Part shown: in pieces, positions 1 to 7,424 of the stretch
How positions within the stretch are numbered: position 1 is the first letter of the stretch
How the letters are laid out: each line of letters begins with the position of its first letter
Assembly (NCBI GenBank): GCA_945928585.1
Contig: CAMENQ010000113.1
Location: forward strand, 1 to 7,468
From: an uncultured Roseburia sp.
Lineage (GTDB): Bacteria > Bacillota > Clostridia > Lachnospirales > Lachnospiraceae
Length of the DNA: 7,468 nucleotides
Direction: 5' to 3'
The notes under the pieces: model-generated
Databases searched by the model: none
What the model was told of the DNA's origin: nothing
Seen by the model: only the letters and a program-made list of their open reading frames with translations
Program-made: the position numbers and the translations under genes

Positions 1-1022
1 ATAGATTTCAAAGGAACATTTTTCTCGCGAATAGCCTTGTATTCCTCTATTTCCTTTTTATTTCCATATACATAATGTTCATGTCCTATATTGACAAGTT
101 CAGGTTCATCCTCACTGTAATCGTGTATGGATGGGTCGTAAGTATATAATACCTTATTCTTTTCAAGCTTTGGGTCCGGTATAGGTATAGCTGAAATAAG
201 TGAATGAGTATACGGATGTAACGGATACTCAAAAAGCTCCTCAGATGTAGCAATTTCCACTATATTTCCCTTATAGATAACACCTATACGGTCTGAAATA
301 AACCTTACTATGGAAAGGTCATGCGCAATGAAAAGATATGTGACATCCTTTTCCTTCTGAAACTTCTTCATAAGGTTTAATACCTGAGCCCTGATGGAAA
401 CATCCAGAGCAGAAATAGGCTCATCTGCCACTACAAGCTCCGGTTCCATAACCATAGCTCTTGCCAGTCCTATTCTCTGACGCTGACCACCTGAAAACTC
501 ATGGGGATAACGTGTCAGATGTTCAGGCAGAAGTCCGACCTCATTTATAATGTTCTCAACCTTACGCACTCTGTCTGCCTCATTTTCATAGAGATGAAAA
601 TTGTAAAGTCCTTCTGACACGATATAATCTACTGTAGCTCTCTCATTTAAAGATGCTGCCGGGTCCTGAAATACCATCTGTATATTACGGATAACCTCTC
701 TGTCAAGTGAATGAGGTATTTTTCCGCTTATAGGAACACCCTTATATAATATTTCACCTGCAGCAAGGGGATTTACACGTATTACAGCTCGTCCTATGGT
801 TGTTTTTCCTGAACCGGACTCACCTACAAGCGAAAATGTCTCTCCCTTATATATATCAAAAGATGCATTTTTGACTGCTTTATTTGCTGTTTTTCCCTTG
901 CCAAAGGTAATGTCGATGTTTCTTACCGACAAAAGTACTTCCTTACCGCTTTCCTTGTCTATAGGGCCATGCTCCGGTAAGTGAACAATACGGCTCTTTT
1001 CCTTTTTTTCTTTTTTAGCCAC
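1..1022 (-). CDS. oppF: Oligopeptide ABC transporter ATPase OppF/AmiF type, 3' end outside window
   Basis: Second ATPase of the importer, partner of OppD. About 340 codons are visible with no stop before base 1. Motifs: Walker A GESGSGKT (67-74), Q-loop [17 protein letters not shown] (Q119), signature SGGQRQR (177-183), Walker B LVVADE (196-201), switch His in [14 protein letters not shown] (H234), and the oligopeptide tail [16 protein letters not shown] from residue 269. The last visible part ([16 protein letters not shown]) matches the end of AmiF, so probably only a few codons are missing; that is inferred. The start is GTG at 1020-1022: AGGAGA (1031-1036) stands 8 bp upstream, the frame is closed just upstream by TAG in the oppD stop position, and the first in-frame ATG would come only at the Q-loop. 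Compared with AmiF it has an extra N-terminal tail of about 25 residues, lysine-rich at first ([10 protein letters not shown]). Only 12 bp separate it from the oppD stop. Confidence 0.93.
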   Translation of the reverse strand, partial: MAKKEKKEKSRIVHLPEHGPIDKESGKEVLLSVRNIDITFGKGKTANKAVKNASFDIYKGETFSLVGESGSGKTTIGRAVIRVNPLAAGEILYKGVPISGKIPHSLDREVIRNIQMVFQDPAASLNERATVDYIVSEGLYNFHLYENEADRVRKVENIINEVGLLPEHLTRYPHEFSGGQRQRIGLARAMVMEPELVVADEPISALDVSIRAQVLNLMKKFQKEKDVTYLFIAHDLSIVRFISDRIGVIYKGNIVEIATSEELFEYPLHPYTHSLISAIPIPDPKLEKNKVLYTYDPSIHDYSEDEPELVNIGHEHYVYGNKKEIEEYKAIREKNVPLKS

Positions 1023-1030
1023 GATATAAC

Positions 1031-1036
1031 TCTCCT
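1031..1036 (-). promoter_or_regulatory. Ribosome binding site that sets the GTG start of oppF
   Basis: AGGAGA on the minus strand, 8 bp before GTG (1020-1022). Its first two bases are the last two of the oppD stop codon TAG (1035-1037). No in-frame ATG exists between this site and the Q-loop codons, so this site decides the start and suggests that oppF translation is coupled to oppD. Confidence 0.85.
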
Positions 1037-2567
1037 ATATATTAAAAGCTTCAACTATCTTTGAATGAATATCCTGAATACTTTCCGGCTTTTCTATTTT
1101 TGGTGCCCTCTCATCAAGAAGCCATGTCTTTGCAAAGTGAGTATCTGTCACTTTAAACATTGGCGGCTCTGCCAGTGTATCCACCTTTAAGCAATACGGA
1201 TTTCTTGGTGCAAATGCATCACCTGTAATTTCATTATAAAGTGATGGCGGTGTTCCTGTTATGGAATAAAGCTTTGTATTCTTCTGAGCCAGCTGTGGAA
1301 GTGATGAAAGCAATGCCCATGTGTATGGGTGTCTCGGGTCGTAGAATATTTCCTCAACCTTGCCTAACTCCACTATCTGACCTGCATATAGTACCGCTAC
1401 CCTGTCTGCTATGTTTGCTACCACACCTAAATCATGGGTAATAAATACTATGGTATAATTAAATTCCTTCTGCAAATCCTTAATAAGCTTTAATATCTGT
1501 GCCTGAATGGTAACATCAAGAGCAGTTGTCGGCTCATCACATATAAGTATCTTTGGCTGGCATGATAAAGCTATGGCTATAACTATTCTCTGCCTCATAC
1601 CTCCTGAATACTGGAAAGGATAATCATCAAAACGTGCCTCTGCATTTGGTATGCCTACCTTATCCATAAGCTCTAACGCTTTTCTCCTTGCCTCTGCCTC
1701 CGAACATTCCTGATGTTTAAGTATAACAGAGGTTATCTGCTTCCCTATTGTAATAATAGGGTTTAAGGAAGTCATAGGATCCTGAAATACTGTAGCTATC
1801 TTTCTCCCCCTTATCTTTGTCCAGTCCTTAGGGAACTTAATTCCTGCAAGGTTTAAAATACGTGTTCCGTAAAGTGTATTTCCCTCTTCTAAGTCAAGTC
1901 TTACCCTGTGAAGTTCTGAATCAAACACCTTGTTTCTCTCATTTTCATTCATAAGATCCACGCCAAGCTCCATAGCTTTTTTAAGCGCATGCACAAGCTT
2001 TTTTGTATACCTGACCTGAATTTTTCTGCCGTAATTTCCTACTGCCAGATAAATTTCTTTAGCTAAGACTTTATTTCTTTTTTTAGTTTCATCTGAAATC
2101 TCTGCTGATATTTCCTGTTTGTATTTTTCATTAAGCTCCTTTATCTGCTTTTCTGCCTCAGCTCTCTCCTCGTCACTTAATCCCTCCACTGCTTTTCTTT
2201 CAGAATTAAGCTTTATGATTTCTTTGTATGTGTCAGCTCCAAATTCAAATTTTGAATACTCATTTAATTTATTTTCAGCATATGATATAAGTCTTTTTCC
2301 AAAGGTACCTGTTGTTACTTTAACCTTTGACAGCTCAGGGTCATCATAAATTATCGTTCCGTCGCTTACATATCCATTGCTGTCAAGCATACCTGCAAAT
2401 GTTTTTGTAAATACGGATTTTCCTGAGCCTGATTCGCCTACTATGGCTATAGACTCATTTTCGTATATATCAAGCGTAATTCCTCTTATGGCTGTAAGTA
2501 TTCTTCCTCTTACACGGAATTTCACCTGTAAATCCTTGATTGATAAAAGTACTTTTTTGTCTTCCAT
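1035..2567 (-). CDS. oppD: Oligopeptide ABC transporter ATPase OppD/AmiE type with ~165-residue insertion
   Basis: Cytoplasmic ATPase that, with OppF, powers peptide uptake. All catalytic motifs are present in its 510 residues: Walker A GESGSGKS (44-51), Q-loop FQDP (Q262), signature SGGMRQR (321-327), Walker B LICDE (341-345, catalytic E345) and switch His in ITHD (H378). The oligopeptide C-terminal region follows with [14 protein letters not shown] (413-426) and [20 protein letters not shown] (474-493), close to streptococcal AmiE. OppD/AmiE proteins are normally about 330-360 residues. The excess lies between Walker A and the Q-loop, at about residues 80-245, and is charged and probably mostly helical, including a coiled-coil-like run at 131-152. 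The C-terminal region lacks the four-cysteine motif of DppD-like ATPases: it reads [11 protein letters not shown] (449-459). The ribosome site AAGGGG (2575-2580) overlaps the oppC stop. The TAG stop leads straight into the oppF ribosome site. Confidence 0.95.
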   Translation of the reverse strand: MEDKKVLLSIKDLQVKFRVRGRILTAIRGITLDIYENESIAIVGESGSGKSVFTKTFAGMLDSNGYVSDGTIIYDDPELSKVKVTTGTFGKRLISYAENKLNEYSKFEFGADTYKEIIKLNSERKAVEGLSDEERAEAEKQIKELNEKYKQEISAEISDETKKRNKVLAKEIYLAVGNYGRKIQVRYTKKLVHALKKAMELGVDLMNENERNKVFDSELHRVRLDLEEGNTLYGTRILNLAGIKFPKDWTKIRGRKIATVFQDPMTSLNPIITIGKQITSVILKHQECSEAEARRKALELMDKVGIPNAEARFDDYPFQYSGGMRQRIVIAIALSCQPKILICDEPTTALDVTIQAQILKLIKDLQKEFNYTIVFITHDLGVVANIADRVAVLYAGQIVELGKVEEIFYDPRHPYTWALLSSLPQLAQKNTKLYSITGTPPSLYNEITGDAFAPRNPYCLKVDTLAEPPMFKVTDTHFAKTWLLDERAPKIEKPESIQDIHSKIVEAFNI

Positions 2568-2574
2568 ATTGCCA

Positions 2575-2580
2575 CCCCTT
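2575..2580 (-). promoter_or_regulatory. Ribosome binding site of oppD, overlapping the oppC stop
   Basis: AAGGGG on the minus strand, 7 bp before the oppD ATG. Its leading AA belongs to the oppC stop codon TAA (2579-2581). It departs from the AGGAGG seen at oppA and oppC, so it is probably a weaker site that relies on ribosomes finishing oppC (inferred). Confidence 0.7.
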
Positions 2581-3547
2581 ACATATGTGTTCTCGGATCT
2601 GAAGCATCACCAAGATTCTGTCCTACGACATAAAGCACTATTGTAATGACAGAAGCAAGGACAACCGGACTCCAGAATTCAAATTCCCATCCTGGTGTTA
2701 CCATTGCACTTTCAGCTTCATATATAAGCCGTCCAAGTGACATATCCGAGAGTCCCATTCCAACATAGGATAAGAATACCTCGTAAGATATATATGAAGG
2801 TATTTCAGTTGCAATAAGAGTAACTATAATTGATGTCATAAATGGAAGTATATTCTTCATAGCTATCTTGATGGTAGAAGTTCCAAGACACCTTGATGCA
2901 AGATTATACTCTCTGTCTCGAATGATAACTACCTGTGTACGGATGAAGTAAGCTATACTAAGCCATCCTGTAGCCGTTAAGGCAAGTACCATAGTCCAAA
3001 ATCCTGCTGAAAAAAGCATAACCATAACTGAAATAAACAGAAGATAAGGTATATTTGCTATAATGTTATATATCTCTGTCATAAATACATCGACCTTCTT
3101 TGAAAATCCCCATATAGCACCAACAATTACACCTATAGTCATATTAATGGCTGCACATATAAGGGCAAGTGAAATGGAAATTTTTGCTCCATGCCATACT
3201 GCATCGAAGGTAGAGTTTCCTGCGGCACCTGCACCTAAAATCCAATGTATGCTAAATCCAAACCTGTCTATAGCCTTTGACGGACTTAAGTGCTTTGCTG
3301 AAGAATCCATAAGATTTGCAAACTTATCATAGTCACCCACCATTGGATAAATATATGCAAATGCTATAACTGCTGCCAGCAGAACAAGTATAACTATATT
3401 TATCTTTTTCCTAAAAAATACCCTGAATACAGAATGCCAGTAGGAATACTTTGGTGCTGTTATTTTTTCTGAGTCAACACTATCGTGGTCTACTCTTGAA
3501 AATAGCTCTTCCCCTGACAGACCAAATTTTTCTAATTCGTCATTCAT
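2579..3547 (-). CDS. oppC: Oligopeptide ABC transporter permease OppC/AmiD type
   Basis: Second channel subunit of the importer, partner of OppB. The 322 residues have a cytoplasmic N-terminal tail of about 48 residues with an amphipathic [14 protein letters not shown] stretch (35-48). Membrane helices are at about 50-70, 121-147, 161-180, 182-203, 233-255 and 291-310. The coupling loop [20 protein letters not shown] (213-232) matches the AmiD form, as do [16 protein letters not shown] (251-266) and the ending [16 protein letters not shown] (307-322). Length is normal for the family. The segment after helix 1, usually LGTD-x-x-G-R-D, reads [20 protein letters not shown] (101-120), so the usual acidic residues are replaced. 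The start is fixed by AGGAGG at 3555-3560, 7 bp before ATG; a second ATG 4 bp further on is out of frame. It lies 11 bp after oppB and 11 bp before oppD. Confidence 0.95.
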   Translation of the reverse strand: MNDELEKFGLSGEELFSRVDHDSVDSEKITAPKYSYWHSVFRVFFRKKINIVILVLLAAVIAFAYIYPMVGDYDKFANLMDSSAKHLSPSKAIDRFGFSIHWILGAGAAGNSTFDAVWHGAKISISLALICAAINMTIGVIVGAIWGFSKKVDVFMTEIYNIIANIPYLLFISVMVMLFSAGFWTMVLALTATGWLSIAYFIRTQVVIIRDREYNLASRCLGTSTIKIAMKNILPFMTSIIVTLIATEIPSYISYEVFLSYVGMGLSDMSLGRLIYEAESAMVTPGWEFEFWSPVVLASVITIVLYVVGQNLGDASDPRTHM

Positions 3548-3554
3548 TATAGCT

Positions 3555-3560
3555 CCTCCT
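3555..3560 (-). promoter_or_regulatory. Ribosome binding site of oppC, overlapping the oppB stop
   Basis: AGGAGG on the minus strand, 7 bp before the oppC ATG at 3545-3547. Its AG is shared with the oppB stop codon TAG (3559-3561). The spacing selects this ATG rather than the out-of-frame ATG 4 bp downstream. Confidence 0.85.
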
Positions 3561-5130
3561 ACCTATTCTTTGACGAGAATGATATTCTCGGATCTATCTT
3601 TGATATAAGTATATCACCAAGTACAAGTGATATAACGGTAAGTAAGGCATAGAATAATGTTACACCAACGATAACACCATTATCGTACTTGCCAATAGCT
3701 TCTACTAAAAGATTTCCGGCACCCGGAACAACATATACACGTTCTGTAATAATAGCACCTACAAGTGCACCGAGAACTGTACCCGGAATACCGTGAACAA
3801 TAGGTATAGCAGCATTTTTTAGTATATGTCTGCTAAATATTTCTCCCTCAGTAAGACCTCCCGAACGTGCAAACTTTACATAGTCTGAATTCATCTGGTC
3901 TATCATATATCTTCTAAGCCATTTCATAAGGTTTGCCCCCGAAGGAAGTGCCAGCGATACAATAGGCAAAATATACATCAGTTTGCTTGATGATTCCATA
4001 TCAAAAGTGGTAGGAAGCCCCATTTTTCCACCTATCGCCTTAAACAGGAAAATATATGCAAGAGAAGGAACTGCCATAATAAATACTATATAAACAGTAC
4101 CTATCTTATCAATAAGTTTGTCCTTCTTTCTCGCCATCAGTATGCCAAGCGGCACTCCAACAAGATATGCCAGTATAGATGCAATTACACCTATAACAAA
4201 AGAATAGCCTATTTTTGACATATTATTTTTTACCGTATCTACATTAGTATAGTCATCGACATATCTTGTCTCAAAAACAAGGCTTGAATGAAGTGAATTT
4301 GCCATATATGTGGCTGTATGCAGGTCGTCTGCACTTTCTTCCTTAAGTCCTGTAGGATATGTGATGGTTGACTTTACATATGAACCCTGTGATGTTGTCA
4401 TTGTGTCAAATACATCTATACCCTGGTTTACTGTATATGATTTTCCTAAATTTATTGAAACTATGTTCTGATGAATGAATGGAAACTTTTTGTCAAAGTA
4501 TAGAAGATACTTGCTTTTTGTTCCGTTACCCATTATAGCCGGCGAAAATTTATCTCCACCATAAACGGGATCGTAAAGGGTAAATGTAAGCCCTCTCTCT
4601 CCCACATCATTTTCAACTTTATTTATATTATCAATTGTAATAATGCCTGTAAAATAGGACCAAAGCCTCTTTAAAAGAGGTACATCCTTATAGGCGAAAA
4701 GCTGTTGCTGTCCACCATTAGCATATTTATTTTTACCCTGCATTTTAGCATCAAGCCGGACTACCGTATAGCCCTCATCTTCATAATGTTTAGTAAACTT
4801 TTCAACGTATTTCCCTGCTATTTCGGAATCGTCATCTGCGGTTTTTCCAAATGCAACTGCCTTATTTCTTGTTTCTTCGTCAATTTGTCCGTTATCTGCC
4901 ATTTCCTGTAAGTAATCTGCATAAGGCACATAATCAAGATATCCGTACTCTTCCCACTTATAATACATATATACCGTCTTTGAGTTATTGCTCTGATGAG
5001 AGTATGTTGTATCCTTTGCAAAAATGTGATTACGGTCAAGTAGTGAATAAACCATAATCATAACCAGTGCAACTACTATTATAATAGAAATTAAACCATG
5101 CAACAGACGCTTTAATAAATATTTGGTCAT
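3559..5130 (-). CDS. oppB: Oligopeptide ABC transporter permease OppB/AmiC type with large external domain
   Basis: Inner permease of the peptide importer, pairing with OppC to form the channel. The 523 residues begin with a membrane helix at about 12-31. A long hydrophilic stretch (about 33-305) follows and should lie outside the membrane. The conserved core has helices at about 308-333, 343-366, 384-400, 446-466 and 486-510. The EAA-type coupling loop that docks on an ATPase is seen as YVKFARSGGLTEGEIFSRHI (417-436), followed by LKNAAIP. The family ending DILISKIDPRIS is at 506-517. Classical OppB is about 300-340 residues; the extra length lies entirely between helix 1 and helix 2, the arrangement of streptococcal AmiC (about 500 residues, from memory). 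ATG has AGGAGA at 5137-5142, 6 bp upstream. It follows oppA after a 96-bp gap with a hairpin, and its TAG stop lies inside the oppC ribosome site. Confidence 0.95.
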   Translation of the reverse strand: MTKYLLKRLLHGLISIIIVVALVMIMVYSLLDRNHIFAKDTTYSHQSNNSKTVYMYYKWEEYGYLDYVPYADYLQEMADNGQIDEETRNKAVAFGKTADDDSEIAGKYVEKFTKHYEDEGYTVVRLDAKMQGKNKYANGGQQQLFAYKDVPLLKRLWSYFTGIITIDNINKVENDVGERGLTFTLYDPVYGGDKFSPAIMGNGTKSKYLLYFDKKFPFIHQNIVSINLGKSYTVNQGIDVFDTMTTSQGSYVKSTITYPTGLKEESADDLHTATYMANSLHSSLVFETRYVDDYTNVDTVKNNMSKIGYSFVIGVIASILAYLVGVPLGILMARKKDKLIDKIGTVYIVFIMAVPSLAYIFLFKAIGGKMGLPTTFDMESSSKLMYILPIVSLALPSGANLMKWLRRYMIDQMNSDYVKFARSGGLTEGEIFSRHILKNAAIPIVHGIPGTVLGALVGAIITERVYVVPGAGNLLVEAIGKYDNGVIVGVTLFYALLTVISLVLGDILISKIDPRISFSSKNR

Positions 5131-5158
5131 AATCCGTCTCCTAAAGCTTAAGGTATAT

Positions 5159-5206
5159 ATAATTCAGAATAGAGTGGTAAAAAATCACCATTCTACCCTG
5201 AATTAT
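5159..5206 (-). promoter_or_regulatory. Long hairpin in the oppA-oppB gap, probable mRNA processing or stability element
   Basis: Arms at 5159-5178 and 5187-5206 can pair over 20 positions around an 8-base loop (5179-5186). In the minus-strand RNA this gives 17 Watson-Crick pairs, two G-U pairs and one A-C mismatch. In a plus-strand RNA the same positions would give two A-C mismatches and one G-U, so the fold is better in the operon's direction. It starts about 20 bases after the oppA stop. The 3' arm is followed by AUAUAUACC, not a run of U, so it is not a standard strong terminator. Such hairpins after binding-protein genes often protect the upstream mRNA or lower downstream expression; that role is inferred here. 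Confidence 0.75.
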
Positions 5207-5226
5207 TCTGCCATTTTTAACAAAAT

Positions 5227-7389
5227 CTAGTAAATACCAAGACTCTTTGTTACAAAGCCTGCATAGTCAGGTAAGAATGTGTCAAGGTATGTAGCAGGAT
5301 CACCATAGTCAGGACCCCATCCTGAACAGTCTGATATATCATAATTTGATTCTTCTCCTGTTTTTCCGTAGTAACCTGCATATAACCACTCGTCAATATC
5401 CTTACACTCTACAAGGTTAACAATAACCTTTCCACCTAAGTTTGTTTCTATAGACTTCTTTATAGCATTCGCTCTGTTTGTATAAACCTCTGCATTTGAA
5501 GCATATGGTAAATCTAATACAACAGGATTTGACTCATCTATTGTTATGCCATCCTTAGAAAGTTCTTCGATAGCTGTATTTAATTCTTCTACTGCATTAT
5601 CCACATTGTACCAGCCGTCATAGCCATCGCTTGAACCAACACCGTCATTAGCATCATTATCCCATGCCTTAATCTTTACACCATCTGCATCTATCTGAGC
5701 CTGAACAATCTCTCCATAGTATGTTCCTGCTTTAAACTCTGTAGCTGTACCATTTATATCTACAGTTACATCCTCACTAATTACGACAAAATTTCCAGGT
5801 GTATATGTGTTTCTAAGTGAAAGAAGCTTAACATTTTCACCAACACTCTGTGCATTGTAAGAAGCTCTGTCTACTGAGAATGATACCGCCCTACGGAAGT
5901 GTACATTCTTTAACGCTGCTGCAGCAACCGCTTTTTGTGCATCTGTCTGTGATGAAACTGCCTTTGTGGCATCGTTTGAATTTGCATATGCATTTCTGTT
6001 AAGATTAAAAAATACTGAATAAGTACTTGCTTCTGTCTCTGAAACATATACATACTCGTCAAATACGCCATCCTTCTTTGCTACTTCTATAGATGAGTTA
6101 GTTAAACTGCATCCGTCAACAACATTATTCTTAACGTCATTATATGCCTTTGTAGCATCTGTTCCATCATTATAAAGCCATGTAAGAGTTTTGATGTTTA
6201 CACTATCTTTGTTCCAGTAAGACTCATTTGCCTTAAAGACGATGGTATTCTTCTCTGTTGCATTTGTTACAAGATATGGTCCGCAATATGCAATTGAGTT
6301 AGGATTCTTACCATATGTGTAATCCGGTGCAGAAGCATCATACTCTGAACCAAATTTACCGCCCTGTGACTCATAGTAGCTTCTGCTCATAGGAGCAAAA
6401 ATGCTATAACCAAGCATAGTAGTAAAATATGGGCATGGCTCTGTAAGTGTGTACTCTACTGTATATTCATCAACAGCCTTTACACCTACCTCTGAGAAAT
6501 CTGTAACTGCATGATTAATATACTCATCAGCATTTACGATTAATCCCTGTACAAGATACTCAAGTCCTCCCATAGCGTCCATCATATGCTGAATACCGGC
6601 AACAAAGTCATCTGCCTTTACGTCAGCAACTTCTCTTCCCTGTGAGTCTACCCACTTTAAGCCTTCACGAAGTTTAAATGTATATACTGTACCATCTTCT
6701 GATACTGTATAGCTCTCTGCAAGTGCAGGGCTAAGCTCGTTTTCATCATTGTACTCTAATAATCCGTCATATGTCTGTACCAAAGGCTCTGAATCAATCT
6801 GAAGTGATGATGCAAGTACATCCCATGTAGTAGGATCATCCAAATATATATAATTATAGCTGTCCTTTATAGTATAGCCCTTATCCTTAAGATACTGCTT
6901 TACCCATCCGTCATACTCACCTGTACCCTTTAATTCTGCCCACTTAGCCTTCATTTCAGCTCTGTGTTCATTCTTTATAAGCTCACTGGTAACTATAAGA
7001 TTATGTGTTCTCTCATAATCTGTACCCCAAAGTACAGAGGTCTTTGTATATGGTACTACTCTAGAGATAGCATAACGTCCTCCAAGTGTTGTAGTCGGTA
7101 ACATAACTGCCGATTCCAAAAGCTTTGCCTCCGATATTGCCATAAGTGCAAATCTTTCCGATTCAGTCTCGACCTCTCCTGCCTGTGAGTATAACTCATA
7201 GAACTCTCCTAGATGTTCATTATAAAGCTTTTCTGAAACTTCATCATATGAAACACCAGCTTCATTATTGCTGTTATTCTGATTGTCTTTAGTTTCAGAT
7301 TTACTGTCGCTGTTTCCACATGCTGCAAGTGAACCAACAACCATTGCTGCCGAAAGTGCTAATGAAACAATCTTCTTTGTTTTTCTCAT
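5227..7389 (-). CDS. oppA: Oligopeptide-binding lipoprotein OppA/AmiA type, apparently circularly permuted
   Basis: Extracellular solute-binding protein (SBP_bac_5 family) that captures peptides and delivers them to OppBC. The 720-residue protein starts with a lipoprotein signal: basic MRKTKK, a hydrophobic stretch, then lipobox LAAC with the lipidated cysteine at residue 24, followed by a polar N/S/K-rich linker to about 45. Family hallmarks follow: SYNYIYLDDP at 177-186, PALAESYTVSEDGTVYTFKL at 221-240, LKWVDSQGREV at 244-254, NVHFRRAVSFSVDR at 495-508 and SGWGPDYGDPATYLD at 689-703. The protein ends only 17 residues after that last motif, where AmiA continues for more than 100. Residues 50-150 instead resemble that missing C-terminal part (SERFALMAISEAKLLESAV, VVPYTK, HRAEMKAKW), so the fold seems permuted. 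The start is set by AAGGAGG at 7400-7406, 10 bp before ATG. First gene of the opp operon. The family call is very secure; the permutation rests on motif alignment by eye. Confidence 0.95.
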   Translation of the reverse strand: MRKTKKIVSLALSAAMVVGSLAACGNSDSKSETKDNQNNSNNEAGVSYDEVSEKLYNEHLGEFYELYSQAGEVETESERFALMAISEAKLLESAVMLPTTTLGGRYAISRVVPYTKTSVLWGTDYERTHNLIVTSELIKNEHRAEMKAKWAELKGTGEYDGWVKQYLKDKGYTIKDSYNYIYLDDPTTWDVLASSLQIDSEPLVQTYDGLLEYNDENELSPALAESYTVSEDGTVYTFKLREGLKWVDSQGREVADVKADDFVAGIQHMMDAMGGLEYLVQGLIVNADEYINHAVTDFSEVGVKAVDEYTVEYTLTEPCPYFTTMLGYSIFAPMSRSYYESQGGKFGSEYDASAPDYTYGKNPNSIAYCGPYLVTNATEKNTIVFKANESYWNKDSVNIKTLTWLYNDGTDATKAYNDVKNNVVDGCSLTNSSIEVAKKDGVFDEYVYVSETEASTYSVFFNLNRNAYANSNDATKAVSSQTDAQKAVAAAALKNVHFRRAVSFSVDRASYNAQSVGENVKLLSLRNTYTPGNFVVISEDVTVDINGTATEFKAGTYYGEIVQAQIDADGVKIKAWDNDANDGVGSSDGYDGWYNVDNAVEELNTAIEELSKDGITIDESNPVVLDLPYASNAEVYTNRANAIKKSIETNLGGKVIVNLVECKDIDEWLYAGYYGKTGEESNYDISDCSGWGPDYGDPATYLDTFLPDYAGFVTKSLGIY

Positions 7390-7399
7390 TTAAAAAAAT

Positions 7400-7406
7400 C
7401 CTCCTT
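7400..7406 (-). promoter_or_regulatory. Strong ribosome binding site of oppA
   Basis: AAGGAGG on the minus strand, separated from the oppA ATG (7387-7389) by 10 bases made almost wholly of A and T. It is the longest match to the 16S tail in the window, fitting the high output expected for the binding protein. It supports the chosen start, which also gives a proper basic signal-peptide N-terminus. Confidence 0.85.
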
Positions 7407-7424
7407 CTTTGTTTTTTGCATAAA

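Noticed and set aside
1833..2327. The extra block in OppD as an intein or group II intron.
   Set aside because: It has no Cys or Ser at the left edge, no His-Asn followed by Cys, Ser or Thr at the right edge, and no endonuclease motifs. It is open throughout in the host frame and too short for an intron with a protein.
796..5057. Plus-strand open frames at 796-984, 1241-1441, 2119-2349, 2377-2646, 3063-3332, 4705-4911 and 4851-5057, and the minus-strand frame at 4818-5039.
   Set aside because: All lie within well-supported opp genes in another frame, are short, and show no recognisable domain or convincing ribosome site.
5159..5206. A standard Rho-independent terminator after oppA.
   Set aside because: The stem is A+T-rich with a mismatch and is followed by AUAUAUACC instead of a U-run. 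oppBCDF also need transcription from upstream, as no promoter is evident in the gap.
5131..5230. oppA ended early by a nonsense mutation or frameshift, leaving a pseudogene.
   Set aside because: The protein stops short compared with AmiA, but the 96-bp gap after it is a hairpin with no trace of the missing part in any frame, and the missing segment is found at the N-terminus. The gene is otherwise open and has a strong ribosome site.
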